Positions 20,101 to 31,345 of a stretch of 64,000 bases of DNA are shown here, piece by piece; the stretch's first letter is position 1, and each line of letters opens with the position of its first letter. This DNA is from Opisthocomus hoazin (taxonomy: Eukaryota; Chordata; Aves; Opisthocomiformes; Opisthocomidae). The notes below the pieces were generated by a model that was not told the origin of the DNA, made no database searches, and saw only the letters and a program-made list of their open reading frames with translations. The stretch covers positions 4,650,001 through 4,714,000 of the forward strand of contig NC_134436.1 in the NCBI RefSeq assembly GCF_030867145.1, given 5' to 3'. The translations under genes were made by a program, and so were the position numbers.

Positions 20101-23036
20101 GGCTTTACTAAAGTCAAAGTACAGGGCTTTCACTGTTCTCCCCATACCCACACAGCCAGTCCTGTCATTGCAGGAGGCAATCTGGCTGGTCAAGCAGGAT
20201 TTGCCCTTGGGAGCTCCCTGCTGCTCTTGCCACAGCTCTTGTCCTTCAAGACATGGCTTTCAGGAGGATGTTCTCCATCACCTGCCTAGGGATGGAGGTG
20301 ACAGAGCATCCTTCTTGCCCTTCTGGAAGACAGATGTGATGTTTGCCTCTTCCCAGTTATCAGGGACTTCCTGCAGTCACCGGGACTTTTCAGAGGGACA
20401 TTGGCCAGCCCCCTCAGCACCCGAGGGTATGTCCTGTCTGGTTCTGGGTGCTGAACTGGCTTAAGTGCTCCCTGGTCCTAGCCTAGAACCTCTTCCCTGG
20501 CTCAGTGCATCAAGACAGTGTGTATTGCATCTACACCTCCGCAAAAAGCACCACTCCTCCTCCTCACCTTGGCCCTGAAGGGCCCTCATCCCTGGAAGCA
20601 CTGAAATCATTGTCTGCCCGGACCCTCCTTCCATCTCCCCAGCTGCACGCGCTGGTGTGCAGGTACCTGAGACAGGCTGCCAGTCACTCTGTGCTGAGAA
20701 GAGCAGTGCAAGAGCCTCCTCCAGTGTACTGTACCCCAGGCGCCTCCTCACCACCTCCCCATACCTTCTCTGTTCTTCAGGTCACAGTAACCCTTCCCTG
20801 ACACTCCTGGTCGAAAGCTCTCTTTATGAAGCTGGCTGTCCTGTGCCCTACTTTCACAGAATCACAGAATCACAGAATGGTAGGGGTTGGAAGGGACCTC
20901 TGTGGGTCATCTAGTCCAACCCTCCTGCCGAAGCAGGGTCACCTACAGCAGGCTGCACAGGACATTGTCCAGGTGGGTCTTGAATATCTCCAGAGAAGGA
21001 GACTCCACAACTTCCCTGGGCAGCCTGTTCCAGGGCTCCGTCACCCTCAGAGGGAAGAAGTTCTGCTGCATGTTCAGACAGAACTTTCTATGCTTCAGTT
21101 TATGCCCATTGCCCCTTGTCCTGTTGCTGGGCACCACTGGAAAGAGTTTGGCCCCATCCTCCTGACACCCACCCTTCAGATATTCATAACCATATATTAG
21201 GTCCCCTCGCAGCCTTCTCTTCTTCAGGCTGAACAAGCCCAGCTCCCTCAGCCTCTCCTCGTAGGACAGATGCTCCAGTCCCCTCACCATCCTCATAGCC
21301 CTCCGCTGCACACTCTCCAGCAGCTCCTCATCTTTCTTGAAATGGGGAGCCCAGAACTGGACACAGTACTCCAGATGGGGCCTCCCTAGGGCAGTGTAGA
21401 GGGGAAGGAGAACCTCCCTCGACCTGCTGGCCACACTCCTCCTAATGCACCCCAGGATCCCACTGGCCTTCTTGGCAGCCAGCGCACACTGCTGGCTCAT
21501 GGTCAACCTGTCGTCCCCCAGGACACCCAGGTCCCTCTCCGCAGAGCTGCTCTCCAGCAGGTCCACCCCAAGCCTGTACTGGTGCATGGGGTTGTTCCTC
21601 CCCAGGTGCAGGACCCTGCATTTGCCCTTGTTGAACCTCATCAGGTTCCTCTCTGCCCAGCTTTCCAGCCTGTCCAGGTCATGCTGCATGGCAGCACAGC
21701 CTTCTGGTGTATCCACCACTCCTCCCAGTTTGGTGTCATCAGCAAACTTGCTGAGGGTACATTCTAACTCTTCATCCAGGTCGTTGATGAAGAAGTTGGA
21801 CAAGACTGGGCCCAGTACTGACCCTTGGGGGACATCGCTAGTTACTGGCATCCAGCTAGACTCAGCGCCGCTGATGACAACCCTCTGAGTTCTGCCATTC
21901 AGCCAGTTCTCAATCCATCTCACTGACCACTCATCCAGCCCACACTTCCTGAGCTTCCCTAAGAGGATGTTATGGGAGACCGTGTCAAACGCCTTGCTGA
22001 AGTCGAGGTAGACAACATCCACGGCTCTCCCCTCATCTACCCAACCAGTCATGCCATCGTAGAAAGCTGGCATTTCTTAGTTGGATACCATCCCTGTCCA
22101 GCAGTCCTTGTCCTCAGTGTCTAGAAAAGCCAAAGCGCTACCTGTGACACCAGCCATGGAGCCAAATATTGACCTGCAGGATGCTCCCACACAGGGGTTA
22201 TCCCATGATGGGGTCCCATGCCCCTTGTCCCTAGCACCCTGTAACCACTCTTGATGTAGTCAGGGTCACCTGGCAGCGCTATGTGGATGAGCAATGCAGC
22301 TTAACAGCCTCAGGGATGGCTGAACCTCACTAGTCCCTCTGCAGCATCTGAGATCTGGCCCCTGGCAAGAAACAAACCTCCTGAGATAGCACATGGGGGC
22401 TCTTAAACTCTCTGGGATACTCAGCCAGTGCAGAATGCAAGGTGGAGCAGATGTGCTCTAGGAGCAGGTGTGGTGTGGCAGGGGGAGAGGCATCAGGGAG
22501 ACATCCTGTGAACCTCTCTGATGCCCAGGAGCTCCCTCCACAATGTAATCGATCCCAGGGCCTTCCTGCCTGTGCCTGGATCAAGGGCAGCCGCAACACG
22601 AGCCCACATGCATGCATGGCAGGACGCTGCAGCGGGCGTCCCGGCAGGTCGAGAGGCTAAAGGCATGGGGCAGGAAGTGAGAGCCTGCAGAGCCGCTTGC
22701 CAGCAGAGCTTCTAGGGGACTAACCCCGCCAGCCCCAGCATTCGGGACAGGTACACCCCCGGGCAGGCTGGACAAAGATGCTGTGCACCCCCAGGATGGG
22801 CCAGCATGCCAGGGACCCTCAGGAGCAGTGGGGCATGCAGCTGGAGCAGGGGAGGGCTGGTGGTCCCGCAGCCGCCGGCATCTGCTTACCTTGATTTTCT
22901 GCACGGTGCAGCTTTCTTCCTGGCCCTGACTCCACACAGTCACACCAGCCTTGTTATACCGACAGTGCCAGCCCTCCAGGCTCTCACACTGATCTCTGAA
23001 GGAGCTGAAGTCGGAGTCATCTGGGATATAAACCAT
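16963..23036 (-). CDS. STARD10-like START-domain lipid-transfer protein (complete, six exons, 260 aa)
   Basis: A member of the PCTP subfamily of START proteins; STARD10 binds phosphatidylcholine and phosphatidylethanolamine and moves them between membranes. Exons are 23036-22890, 18405-18258, 18139-18036, 17918-17801, 17517-17465 and 17175-16963. All borders are GT-AG and phases agree (0,1,0,1,0). The START fold fills roughly residues 5-205. Diagnostic blocks are [69 protein letters not shown] and [21 protein letters not shown]. The tail keeps [15 protein letters not shown], found in STARD10. The final STSDHEA has a CK2-type S-x-x-E site but not the longer acidic end I recall for mammalian STARD10 (291 aa). 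Many substitutions and the position beside ARAP3 suggest a paralogue rather than STARD10 itself. No symbol is given because the accepted name is unknown to me. Confidence 0.9.
17465..17517 (-). CDS. STARD10-like exon 5
   Basis: 53 bases encoding [17 protein letters not shown] after a split Gly codon. The acceptor is GGGCTCTTGCAG and the donor AAAG|GTAAGC. This is the start of the C-terminal START helix that lids the lipid pocket. Confidence 0.92.
17801..17918 (-). CDS. STARD10-like exon 4
   Basis: 118 bases (39 codons plus one) with [20 protein letters not shown] and YYLTQVDPR. The acceptor is GTGTCTCTGCAG and the donor CGTG|GTGAGT. It aligns without gaps to STARD10 as I recall it. Confidence 0.93.
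18036..18139 (-). CDS. STARD10-like exon 3
   Basis: 104 bases encoding the end of Trp, then [17 protein letters not shown] through NYSVKHP. The acceptor is GTCTGCAG and the donor CACCCG|GTGAGC. The [10 protein letters not shown] strand lines the lipid-binding cavity in this fold. Confidence 0.93.
18258..18405 (-). CDS. STARD10-like exon 2
   Basis: 148 bases, 49 codons plus one base. It holds the most conserved part of the family, with [19 protein letters not shown] and [11 protein letters not shown]. The acceptor is CTGTCTCCCCGCAG and the donor TCCT|GTGAGC; the split codon restores Trp. Confidence 0.93.
18406..19780 (-). other. STARD10-like intron 1, gene-proximal part
   Basis: No exon or element recognised. 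A pyrimidine-rich stretch occurs at about 19150-19200. Confidence 0.5.
19780..20520 (-). mobile_element. Old, degraded CR1 fragment
   Basis: Scattered CR1 blocks in the same orientation as the copy next to it: a segment around 19840 matching the 'cctgtccaggtca' part, and one around 20090-20130 matching the 'gtcaaaggctttactaaagtc' part (the reverse-transcriptase DFSKAFD region). It extends further 5' in the element than the young copy does. Many indels and no open frame show it is old. Limits are approximate. Confidence 0.7.
20854..22075 (-). mobile_element. CR1 LINE, 5'-truncated, about 1.2 kb, with open reverse-transcriptase frame
   Basis: The 3' tail repeats (CACAGAAT on the plus strand) begin at 20854. 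The minus strand then carries a 376-codon uninterrupted frame (22073-20943) covering the C-terminal half of the CR1 reverse transcriptase. [19 protein letters not shown], the PQGSVLGP block and the catalytic FADDTKLG motif are intact. The N-terminal endonuclease and first part of the polymerase are missing, so the copy cannot move on its own. It lies in intron 1 of the START gene, in the same orientation. Confidence 0.96.
20943..22073 (-). CDS. CR1 reverse transcriptase, C-terminal part (open 376-codon frame)
   Basis: This encodes the palm with FADD, the thumb and the C-terminal CR1 domain ending in [18 protein letters not shown]. Full CR1 ORF2 is much longer, so this is a remnant. No stop or frameshift over 1.1 kb suggests recent insertion. 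No promoter of its own is expected. Confidence 0.9.
   Translation of the reverse strand: MPAFYDGMTGWVDEGRAVDVVYLDFSKAFDTVSHNILLGKLRKCGLDEWSVRWIENWLNGRTQRVVISGAESSWMPVTSDVPQGSVLGPVLSNFFINDLDEELECTLSKFADDTKLGGVVDTPEGCAAMQHDLDRLESWAERNLMRFNKGKCRVLHLGRNNPMHQYRLGVDLLESSSAERDLGVLGDDRLTMSQQCALAAKKASGILGCIRRSVASRSREVLLPLYTALGRPHLEYCVQFWAPHFKKDEELLESVQRRAMRMVRGLEHLSYEERLRELGLFSLKKRRLRGDLIYGYEYLKGGCQEDGAKLFPVVPSNRTRGNGHKLKHRKFCLNMQQNFFPLRVTEPWNRLPREVVESPSLEIFKTHLDNVLCSLL
22076..22889 (-). other. STARD10-like intron 1, 5' part
   Basis: No element or exon recognised. Confidence 0.45.
22890..23036 (-). CDS. STARD10-like exon 1 (start codon, N-terminal START)
   Basis: 49 codons, from [15 protein letters not shown] to VQKIK, with donor AAG|GTAAGC. 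The ATG at 23036 has a strong context (GAGATGG). An in-frame ATG six codons upstream (23054) has a weak context. The frame stays open further upstream to another ATG at 23273, so a longer N terminus or an upstream 5' exon is possible. [10 protein letters not shown] matches the opening of the START domain of STARD10. Confidence 0.85.
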
Positions 23037-23054
23037 CTCCCCTCCTCTGGACAT

Positions 23055-23420
23055 GGGGCTGAGCTGCCAGACCCGGGGTGCGGGCACAGGTTGCAGGCAG
23101 GCTCCTTCTGCCTCACCTCCTGGGAAACCTGGCTCTGCCCTTGAGCTGCGCCTTGCTGGGTGCCTGCTGCAGCTCACATCATCCTCCAACACCCAAGCCC
23201 GTGCCCCTGCGGCGGGCACCGGCCACCCAGGCAAGCCAGGACAGGCAGAGACCTCCCGCCGCCCCAGCCGCACTGCGCTGCACAGAGCAGCGAGGAGGAA
23301 GGCTCCTTGCCTGCAGTTGCTATCGCAGCTGCTGCGAGCTCAGATGTCTTCCCCGGCTGGCTAACCAGGATCACATTTCTCTCCGGCTGGCTGTCAGCTC
23401 CTCTATAATTCAGCAGGTAG
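23055..23420 (-). promoter_or_regulatory. Putative 5' UTR and promoter region of the STARD10-like gene
   Basis: GC-rich DNA with several CpG sites directly upstream of exon 1. A weak TATA-like AATTATAG lies near 23404-23411 on the minus strand. The start site is not known. Confidence 0.3.
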
Positions 23421-23759
23421 CAGCACGCAGGTGGCTCGACTTTCAGGGCAGAGCTGCCCCCGGCTCCCCGAGCCCCCTGTCCCTGCTCTCCCCTAGCTGG
23501 CACGCTGGCAATCTCTGTGCCTGACTTTGCAGCACCAGCTCGCTGGCGGGATCAGCTGATCACCTGCCAGGAGCAGCAGCCAGGCCTCCCAGCAGCGTGG
23601 TGGAAGCCATGGGCTTCAGCATCAGCAGGATGGGGCCGCGGTCCAGCGCAGAGGACCTTGACTCAAGTGTCCTGGATCTGTGGGGTGGGGTCCTGGCATG
23701 GGGGAAGGAAAAGAATTTGCCCCTCATTGAGCTCACAGGATTCCAGTGATGCTGGTGGG

Positions 23760-24470
23760 AAGGCACCCCTGGGTGGTCTCTAGCCCACCCTCCTGCTTGG
23801 AGTAGAAACATAACCAGCACAGAGTGAGGTCATCCATGGCTTTACCCAGCTATGTCCTGAAGGATGGACTTGCCCTATCTCCCTAGTGGCACGTCCCACA
23901 GCTGCACCACCTCACCAGGAAAAAAAAAAAATCCTACTGTCTAACCTGAAGCTGCAGTTAATGTCCACTGTCCTTTGTTACATCTCATGCCCTACCAAGA
24001 GAGCATGGCTCCGTCGCCTTTACATCTGCCCTCCAGGTAGCTGCATGATGCTGGTAGATCCCAATCCACCCCTTCTGTAGCCCAGGGCCCCAGGCCTGCC
24101 AGCAGCATCTGCTGGTCCCTCTCCAGCTCCTCCACCTCTCCCTGAACTCGGAGGCTGGTCTGGGCACAGCACACAGCTGGGGTTTCCCTGGTGCTGTATG
24201 GAAGGGACAACCCCTTCTCTCAGGCTGCTGGCTACACTCCTCCTCATGTCACCCAGGATGCAGCTTGACCGATTTGTTCAGCTTCTTGTCCAGGACCTTG
24301 GCTTGGGACCTTGTCCCAGGTCCTTTTCACTGGGACCCTTTTAGCTCCTCAGTCCCCAGCCTGGGTGAAACCTGGGGTTATCTGGCCCATTTGATGATGT
24401 CCACAAGGTTTCTGTTCACCCAAATTTTGAGTTTCTTGGGGTCCACCTGGACTGAGGCTCTGCCATTTAC
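23760..24470 (-). mobile_element. Old, degraded CR1 fragment
   Basis: Blocks at about 23775-23900 resemble the CR1 3' region (ggtctctagcccaccctcctg-like, then ggatggac). Blocks at about 24190-24350 match the region seen intact at 21400-21540 in the young copy (ctcctcctcatg, cccaggtccttttc). A run of A follows at 23920. No open frame. Limits are approximate. Confidence 0.65.
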
Positions 24471-27400
24471 TGCACACCCATTCCCCCGAGTTAGCCTTAC
24501 CTACAAGGCAAGGGGGCAGTTTTCTCCTCACCCGTCCCTCTGACAGGGATGGGGAACATGGCCCCACTACTGATCCTGAGGTCACCCCACTTGAGATCAG
24601 CTGGCAGTTGGGCATCAAAGCATGGGTGAAAACTCATGGAATAGAGAGCAAGGAGAAAGCTGGAGAGCTGCAGCCGCTCTCAAGGTCTTGCCTAGGGAGG
24701 AAGGCTACCTGCAGCTGCCCACATTGGAGCATGGTGGGCTGAGCAACCACTCCTCTGTGCAGACTGGCTTATCATGGATCTGCGCGTTTCACAGCTCGGG
24801 CTGCTCTGGGTCCTGTGGCTGTCTGCAGGCGAGGCAGAGCTGCCAAGTGCCACGCTTGGTTAAAGAGCTGCCGCAGCGGGTAGGGAGTGGCAGATCCCAA
24901 GTTGGGGACAATGCAGAGGAAAGACCTTGAGGTGGCCTTGGGGCTGCAGAGCAGGGAGCAAGTGAGGCCAGACAGATTTATGGTCTAGAGCTGTCTAATG
25001 CCATTGCCATAGCATCCCTTTGAGTGCACAGGAACGTGTGTGTGAGCATGTGCACGCCTGTATGTCCATGTGCAAGCGTGTGCAGTCACCCAGCTCCTGA
25101 AAGAGCCAGACACAGTCTGAAGAGCCCATGCATGGGTGCGTGGGGAACGTGGGACCTGAGCCTGGAGGCTTTGTGGCTCCAAAGAGTGTCCATGGGGTGA
25201 AGGCAGGAAGGATACTGCAGTCCTGGGGATGGAGGAGCTTGGACCACCTGTGTGGGAAGGAGCAGACTGACTGCCCAGCAGTGTTGAAGCAGTAAGCAGC
25301 CCTGCCTGGCCACATTTCTCTCTGCACCTGAAGGAAGGGAGCATTTCTCTGCCCATTGGGTCAGGCTGGTAATTTCAACAGAAAGTGCTTTCTTCTCTTC
25401 TGAGGCAGCCCTTGGGGTGGCTGTTCAAGGTGGACAACAGTGCAGCCACCCAAAAGCTCTCCAGTCGCCATCACATGTCCCCTGCAAGCCACCAGCTGAG
25501 CTGGGATCCCATGATCCATTTGCCCTTGGTCTGTGTCTGTGCCCCCCCTTGTGAGAAATACAGCATCAGGAGACAAGGCTTGTCCTTCACCCCAGGGCAC
25601 TGCTGAGATGGGTCTGCCTGCCCCTGGTTAGGATATGGCGAGAAGGTCCTAGTTCCCGTCCCAGTTGTGTCTGAACAAGGACTTTCTGGTATCTCCCTCC
25701 TCCTCCTTTAGTTCTCCAGGTCAAAGTTCTAAACTCTCCAAGTGTCTTTACAGACTCTAGAGCCAGGATGTGGGATTTACATGGTGGGAGTGGCGTTGCA
25801 GGGCTTTGAGTGTGGGTGTTCACAGCTCTGTTACCAAGCTCTGATGCCTCAGCAGGACAAGCTTCCAGCCTCTCCAGAGCTGGAGAAGAGCATCCAATCC
25901 CCTCTGCAGCGACCACTCCTGCTCCTCTGAGAATCGGCTTCGAAAGGCTTTGCAAATTGAAATGAAAATTGTTTTTCCTACAGAGAATGGTTGTGCTTTT
26001 CCTTTATGTGAAATGCAACACTGGCTCCCCTCAGATCCTCATTCCACTAGGGTTTATCTCCTGGGGAATGAAGAAGAGAATTAGGAGGAAAAGCTAGAAA
26101 TGGGATGAGTGTTTCCTGGCCTGAAGAAACCTAAATGGAGCAGTTAGGAAGGGTTGCAGCCCGCCACACAGCACTAGGAAATGGTGGCTGAGAGGTGAAG
26201 ATCTTCCCAGGAAGGGAGCAGGAAGGTGTTAAGCCCCTGAGAGGCATCAGGCCATGCTAGCTGTGGCCAGGCTGCCTCCTCTTTGAGGGACACAGTGAGA
26301 AGCAGGAAAGTCATGGAAAAGTGAGACCCCGACCCCGAAGTGGTGTAAGGCATGAAACATCCTGGTGCTGCAGGGACCACTGGGGCCAAGGGGAGAACCC
26401 AGAGCCCCAGGCCTGCAGGGACTCCTGGATGCCGAGTATGGTCCCAGAGTCCCAGGACTTCAGGGACTATCCTAGAGTCCCAGAGCTGCAGGGGACCCTG
26501 GGGCCCCAGGGAGACCCCCAGAGCCTCAGTAACACCAGAGCCATGGGGCTTTGGGAACCTCCGGGGACCGGATGAGACCCCAAAGCCCCAGACCCGTAGG
26601 GAGCCCCAGGGTCCTGGTGAGGCCCCAGAGCCTCAGTGAGCCCCAGAGCCCCGGGTCTGCAGGGACCCCCCAGCCATGCGCCCATCCAACCCAACCAAGT
26701 TACAGCCCAGCTGCAAGTCCCTCAGGCTGTGCCAGGCCGTCCCCCGCAGGAGGGCAATGCCCCCCACATCGGTGACATTCCGGGGCCAGGGCCACCGTGC
26801 GCCCGATGTGTGCAGTCTGGTGCTCGCCCGCTGGGTGTCACGCGTGTTCCACGCACGACAGCGACAGGGACATGGCCAGCGCCAGGGAGAGGGACAAGCC
26901 GAGGGACAGAGAGAAGAGCAGGGCTGTGCCTCCGAAAGGGACCCTACAGCCACCAGCCGCAGAGGCAATGTGTCCCCCTGCTCCACGCCGATGTCAGCAG
27001 CTCGCCCACGAAGGTGGAGGTGATGGCTGGGGCTGTTTCTGACTTGGGTCCCCCACCCTGGTGCCTGGTGGGTGCTGGCTGCTCCCCCACATGCCCTCCC
27101 AGGGTGACACTGGCAGTGGCTTTGCCCCCATTGTGCTTGGTGTCCCTCGCTGCTCTGAGCTGTTTTGTGGCACCCTGGGAACAGCCCAGTTTTGCCAGCT
27201 CAAAGCTGAGGATTTGGGGTGATTTGCAGCTTGGTGTCAGACTCTCGGCATACTTGCTATTGCTGGACCCAGTTAAAGGGCGCCAGGACAGTGGGCATGC
27301 TGGGGCTGTGATCCTCTCAGTGCCAGGGAGCTCAGAGAGGGGACCCCCCATAAATTTTGCTGTTCAGCAGGGGATAGGATGAAGCCCCAGAAACTCTCTT

Positions 27401-28160
27401 GCTTCCTGCTACCCTGTGCTGCCATTGCATCCTTCCTGCTCCTGGCAGGGTCCAAAAAGCTGAGCCCACCCACAGTGGCCTCCTTGACCACCTGGAGCCC
27501 TCCCAGAGAGGGGGGTGGGACAGGGACAGCATTGGCACCCTGCACCTGGGGACCACCAGCTCCTGTATGTTTTCAGTGCAGAGCTTTTTCTGCCACTTTG
27601 GGAGCATCTGGTGTCAGGAAAAAGTGTGGGTGAGGCATGCTCCCCCCCACACCCCCTTGAAGGCTGAGGCCCAGCACAGCCCAGGTATCCAGACCTGCTG
27701 AGTCCCTTCGCAGTCCCCAGTGCAGGGACACAGGCTCGTCTCTGGCACCATTTCACAGGGAGATGGGCAGAGGGCAGCACCATCTCCCTCAGGCAGAGGC
27801 AGGGCAGGGATTCAGAGCACCCACACTGGTGAAAACAAGTGGCACCGAGGGCAAAGCACTGCTGGCTGCGGGGGAGGCTGCCAGGCACATTCCCGGGGGC
27901 TGGCACAGCAAACAGGGGCGTGGGGGGATGGGGATTCCCTGCTCACCCACGCAGTGTTTTGGCCTCTGCCCTCAAGAAACCCGGTGGAGGGCAATGCATG
28001 GGATGTGCTCCTCTAGGGAGGCAGGTTCCACAGCACGTCTGCCCCACTGCAGATGGGTCAGAAGGTCCCTTGGGTGATGTGACTCCATGTATCTCCTGAA
28101 TACTTGTGTACCTCTCTGCCGCTCCTCGGTGTCATCCTGCAACTGGGATCATGCAGGGCA
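24471..28160. other. Intergenic, no gene seen
   Basis: It contains a short TG-rich tract at about 25017-25085, a less GC-rich stretch at 25925-26110 (possible regulatory element or old repeat) and the minisatellite at 26360-26675. Otherwise ordinary GC-rich sequence with overlapping short frames. Confidence 0.5.
26360..26675. repeat. Imperfect minisatellite, CCCCAGAGCC/CTGCAGGGAC type
   Basis: Repeated CCCAGAG(T/C)CCCAG and CTGCAGGGAC modules with spacing of about 25-40 bases, decayed but clearly related over 300 bases. Confidence 0.75.
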
Positions 28161-28184
28161 GGGTCCTGCCCCAGGACGCTCCTC

Positions 28185-28475
28185 CAACTACATGCATCCC
28201 ACATATCCGTGTGACACGTCTACACATGGCATTGCACAGTGACACGCATCTGCTTGACACACAGCACAGAAATGGCAGCACACTGCATGCGTGACACAGA
28301 GTCATGTGGGGCAAGGTCACATGTGGACACAGCCGTGAAGCGGTGACATGCACACAGGATCCTGCGACTTGCATGGACATGAGCGCCCACACACCCAGGC
28401 ACATACATGTGCATGCACAGAGAGTGGTGCAGACGTGCTCTACACGTGTGCAGGCACGTGCATGCACACTGCAGT
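28185..28475. repeat. Cryptic CA/TG tract
   Basis: Alternating purine-pyrimidine DNA rich in ACACGTG, TGCATGCAC and CACATG, without a fixed unit. It is the first of a series repeated through the intergenic region. Confidence 0.75.
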
Positions 28476-28899
28476 TGCTTTGCCTTGTGTCTTGACGCTC
28501 CTCAAAGGCCTCTCCTTAAGCCCCACACCCCAATCTCCCTAAACCTCCCTGTTGCATCCAGCTCCCCACATGCTTCCTGCTGCCATCTGTGTACAGCAGC
28601 CCCGTGTTCCCCCTTCCCCCGCTCTCCCACTGCTTCACACTGCTCATTTTACCTGAACCCTTCTGCTCAGAGCTGCTCGGGTGGCAGCCAGTCTGGTGGC
28701 AGCCCTGCCTTTGTTGCCCTGGAACATCTCTCCCTCCCCATGCTGCCCACTGCCAGCCTAGGACCCCACACCAGCCCCAGCTGCCCAAACCCCCAGCTCT
28801 GCTCCACTGCACTTTTCCCAGCCTGGCAGACAGGTCTGTGATGCCTGCAGCCCCAAGGCTGCCAGGACAGGTCTTGTTTGCACAGTGCCCCAGCCGGGC

Positions 28900-29100
28900 A
28901 TCAGGATGATTTAAAAGGACTGTGAAAAATGTAGTTATTTTTCCCCCTTTCAGCTTCAAGTCAATACTCAGGGAAGGATGTTTAATTATCTTCGTCACCC
29001 TCCTAAATCTCTTTATGAGAGGGTTTGGGCTGCAAATCTCCACATCATTTCAAAGTTATTGGCTAGCACGGCGCACAGCGGCACAGTAAATTAGCAAGCA
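28900..29100. promoter_or_regulatory. AT-rich island, candidate conserved non-coding element
   Basis: A sharp drop in GC with ATTTAAAAGG, AGTTATTTTT and GTTTAATTATC. No open frame of interest. Confidence 0.35.
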
Positions 29101-29984
29101 TGGGTGCCCCTCCATGCTGCCTGCGCTGTGCCAGGGCCAGTGGCAGCAGGGAAGCCCCCTGCTAGCTTGGGGGTGAGGGCTGGTGTCCCCTTCAGGGATG
29201 GGCATTGCCTGGTCATCATGCCCTGGGACATGCCCCATCCCTGGCGCCTGGCTGCAGTGGATAATGCCAGAGGCTGGCAGCTTCTGTGGGGTGCAGGACT
29301 GGGCAGGATGAAGGGGGCACAGGATGGCCAAGGCCACTCCCGGGTGACCTCCTGCACCACAAGGCCCATCCTCTTCTCTGTGGCACGGTACCCCCAGTAT
29401 AGCCTTGCTGCACCCCCTCCAGATGCTCTAAGGACACTCTCTCTGGAGCCAAGGCTGCAGCTGCAAGGTGTCCAGCACCCTCATCCCCGTGGTTGGCAGG
29501 ACCTCCTCGGGGTGACCCAGTCTCACTGCTGGCTGAGGGATGGTCCTGGAAGAGCTGAGGCATCCACACATGAAAGATGCCAGGTCCACCGGCCTGCCCT
29601 GAGCCCCCCAAACTCCCCAGCCCTCCACCTCAGACCTCAAAGGCAGACAGGAAGGCGGGTGGGTGTGCTGAGATCCAGCGTGGTCGGTACCAGAGACCCA
29701 TCCCTGGGGCAGGAGATACCCAGCCTGTGGGCACAGAGCCGGGTGCAGCAGGGCAGGTGGTTGTGGGCCAGGGTGCAGGATGCAAACCGGGCACCGCCAT
29801 GCTCCACAACCCCTCCTCTGCTGGGGAGCACGGAAAGTGGGGTGTAGCCCCCCCCACGCAGCAGCAACCCTTGCAGGCAGCAGCCAGCAGCCAGCAGCTG
29901 TCGTGCCCTAAGCCTCCCCTTCTCATGTAAAGCCAGCAGAGCCAGGGCTGGGCTGGAGGCCTGAGATACACCAGAACAAAATGC

Positions 29985-30310
29985 CACCTTCCCGATAATG
30001 CCTTTTATTGGACTAGGTGACACGCAGGCTTTAAGGGATAGCAGGAGAATCCTCTCGGCTCATCCGCAGAAGGGATTTCCACAGCCCTCCCGGCAGCTTG
30101 TCAGCGCTCGGCTGCGAGTCCCTGAAGAGTTATTACCTCCCGACGCACGGCTCTGTCTGCTGGGAGCTGAATGGTGTCCCTGCCCCCTGTTCGCTGCTTA
30201 GAAAGATTACGCCGCCTTTGAATAAGCTCCGTGGAGCGCTGCTGCCGACGCATCAGACAGGGGCTAATCAGAAAATTAGCAGGGAAAGAAAACTTTGTGG
30301 TAGGAACTTA
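29985..30310. promoter_or_regulatory. Candidate conserved non-coding element
   Basis: Non-repetitive, moderately AT-rich. It contains CCTTTTATTGGACTAGGTGA, CCTTTGAATAAGC and an inverted homeodomain-type pair GCTAAT(CAGAAA)ATTAGC at 30263-30280. Confidence 0.4.
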
Positions 30311-30444
30311 TCTCTGGCACGGGTGCGTGCCGCTCCAGCTGCCACTGCTGCTCCCGCGCCCGGTCCCAGCCCTCAGCCGGGCTCCAGCGAGACGTCCCTG
30401 TGACCGCAGCGATGGAACCCGCTGCAAGTGCACGGGATGAGGAG

Positions 30445-30855
30445 GTGCTGCGCACACACACACACACTCGTGTACGCTTGAGCGTGTAGATGCAGTGTGT
30501 GCAAACACGCCTGCGTGCATGAGAAAACACACGCAGTCTTGTACACACGTGCATCCATCTGTGTGTGCCTGGCACGGACAGTTCTGTACGTGAGCGCGTG
30601 GTTATACGGACGCACACGCGCAGGGGCATGTCTGTACTCACGCACGTGCACACACGCACGTGCAGACATGTGCCTGTATACATGCACACACACAGGCACA
30701 CGTGCACACGCATCCCTGCACGCACAGAGACACGCTTACACACACCTCCCTGCACTTACAAGCCTGGGCTTGCACACACATGCACCTGCATGCACGCGTT
30801 CCTACACACGTGAACATACGCGTGTATTCGCGTACATGCACACGTGGCCACGTAG
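30445..30855. repeat. Cryptic CA/TG tract, 400 bp, rich in CACGTG and GTGCAC
   Basis: Starts with a pure (CA)n run and continues as long alternating purine-pyrimidine sequence. Many CACGTG and TGCAC steps; no fixed period. Confidence 0.85.
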
Positions 30856-31189
30856 GGCGTCTCGGGATCTCTCCCATCACTGGCTGACCTGTGAGCAGGG
30901 GACGGATGCTGCGCAGAGCCCACATCTCATCACCGATGCTGTGCCCGCTCAGCACAGAGCGGTGTCCCACTCCTGCACTGGCGTGACATTAGTCCCTGTC
31001 TCGCAGTGCCATCCTGGGGACTGCAGCCAGGAGCACTGATGGACACCCTTGGGTGGTCGCCAGCCATCCTGTCCTGTGCCCCAGGGAAGGGAGAGGGATG
31101 GGCCCAAGGAGATGGCACAAGGCCTGTGGTGGGCAGGGGGGCAGCAAGCCGTGAGGGGGGCAGGGAGGCAGCGCCTGGGAGCGGTGTGC

Positions 31190-31345
31190 AGGGGTGATTA
31201 AAATGCGCTGTTTGTTTTATTTAAGCACAACTGTCAGGGAGAGTTACAGGGCACTGAGCTAGAAAATAGCATTTACAGAAACTGCCTCCTGACACCCGGA
31301 GCCCTGACCTTTGCAAACTTCGTTAGCGCCATGTAGATTCCTGTA
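31190..31345. promoter_or_regulatory. AT-rich island, candidate conserved non-coding element
   Basis: Contains GTGATTAAAATGCG, TGTTTGTTTTATTTAAGC and ACTGTCAG (MEIS-type CTGTCA). Single-copy in the window. Confidence 0.38.

Noticed and set aside
16963..23036. Gene taken as STARD10 itself, next to ARAP1
   Set aside because: The neighbouring SAM and PH1 sequences match ARAP3 better than ARAP1, and the START protein differs from STARD10 at many positions; paralogue preferred.
26636..27382. 248-codon plus-strand frame
   Set aside because: No recognisable domain, overlapped by similar frames on both strands, starts in a minisatellite.
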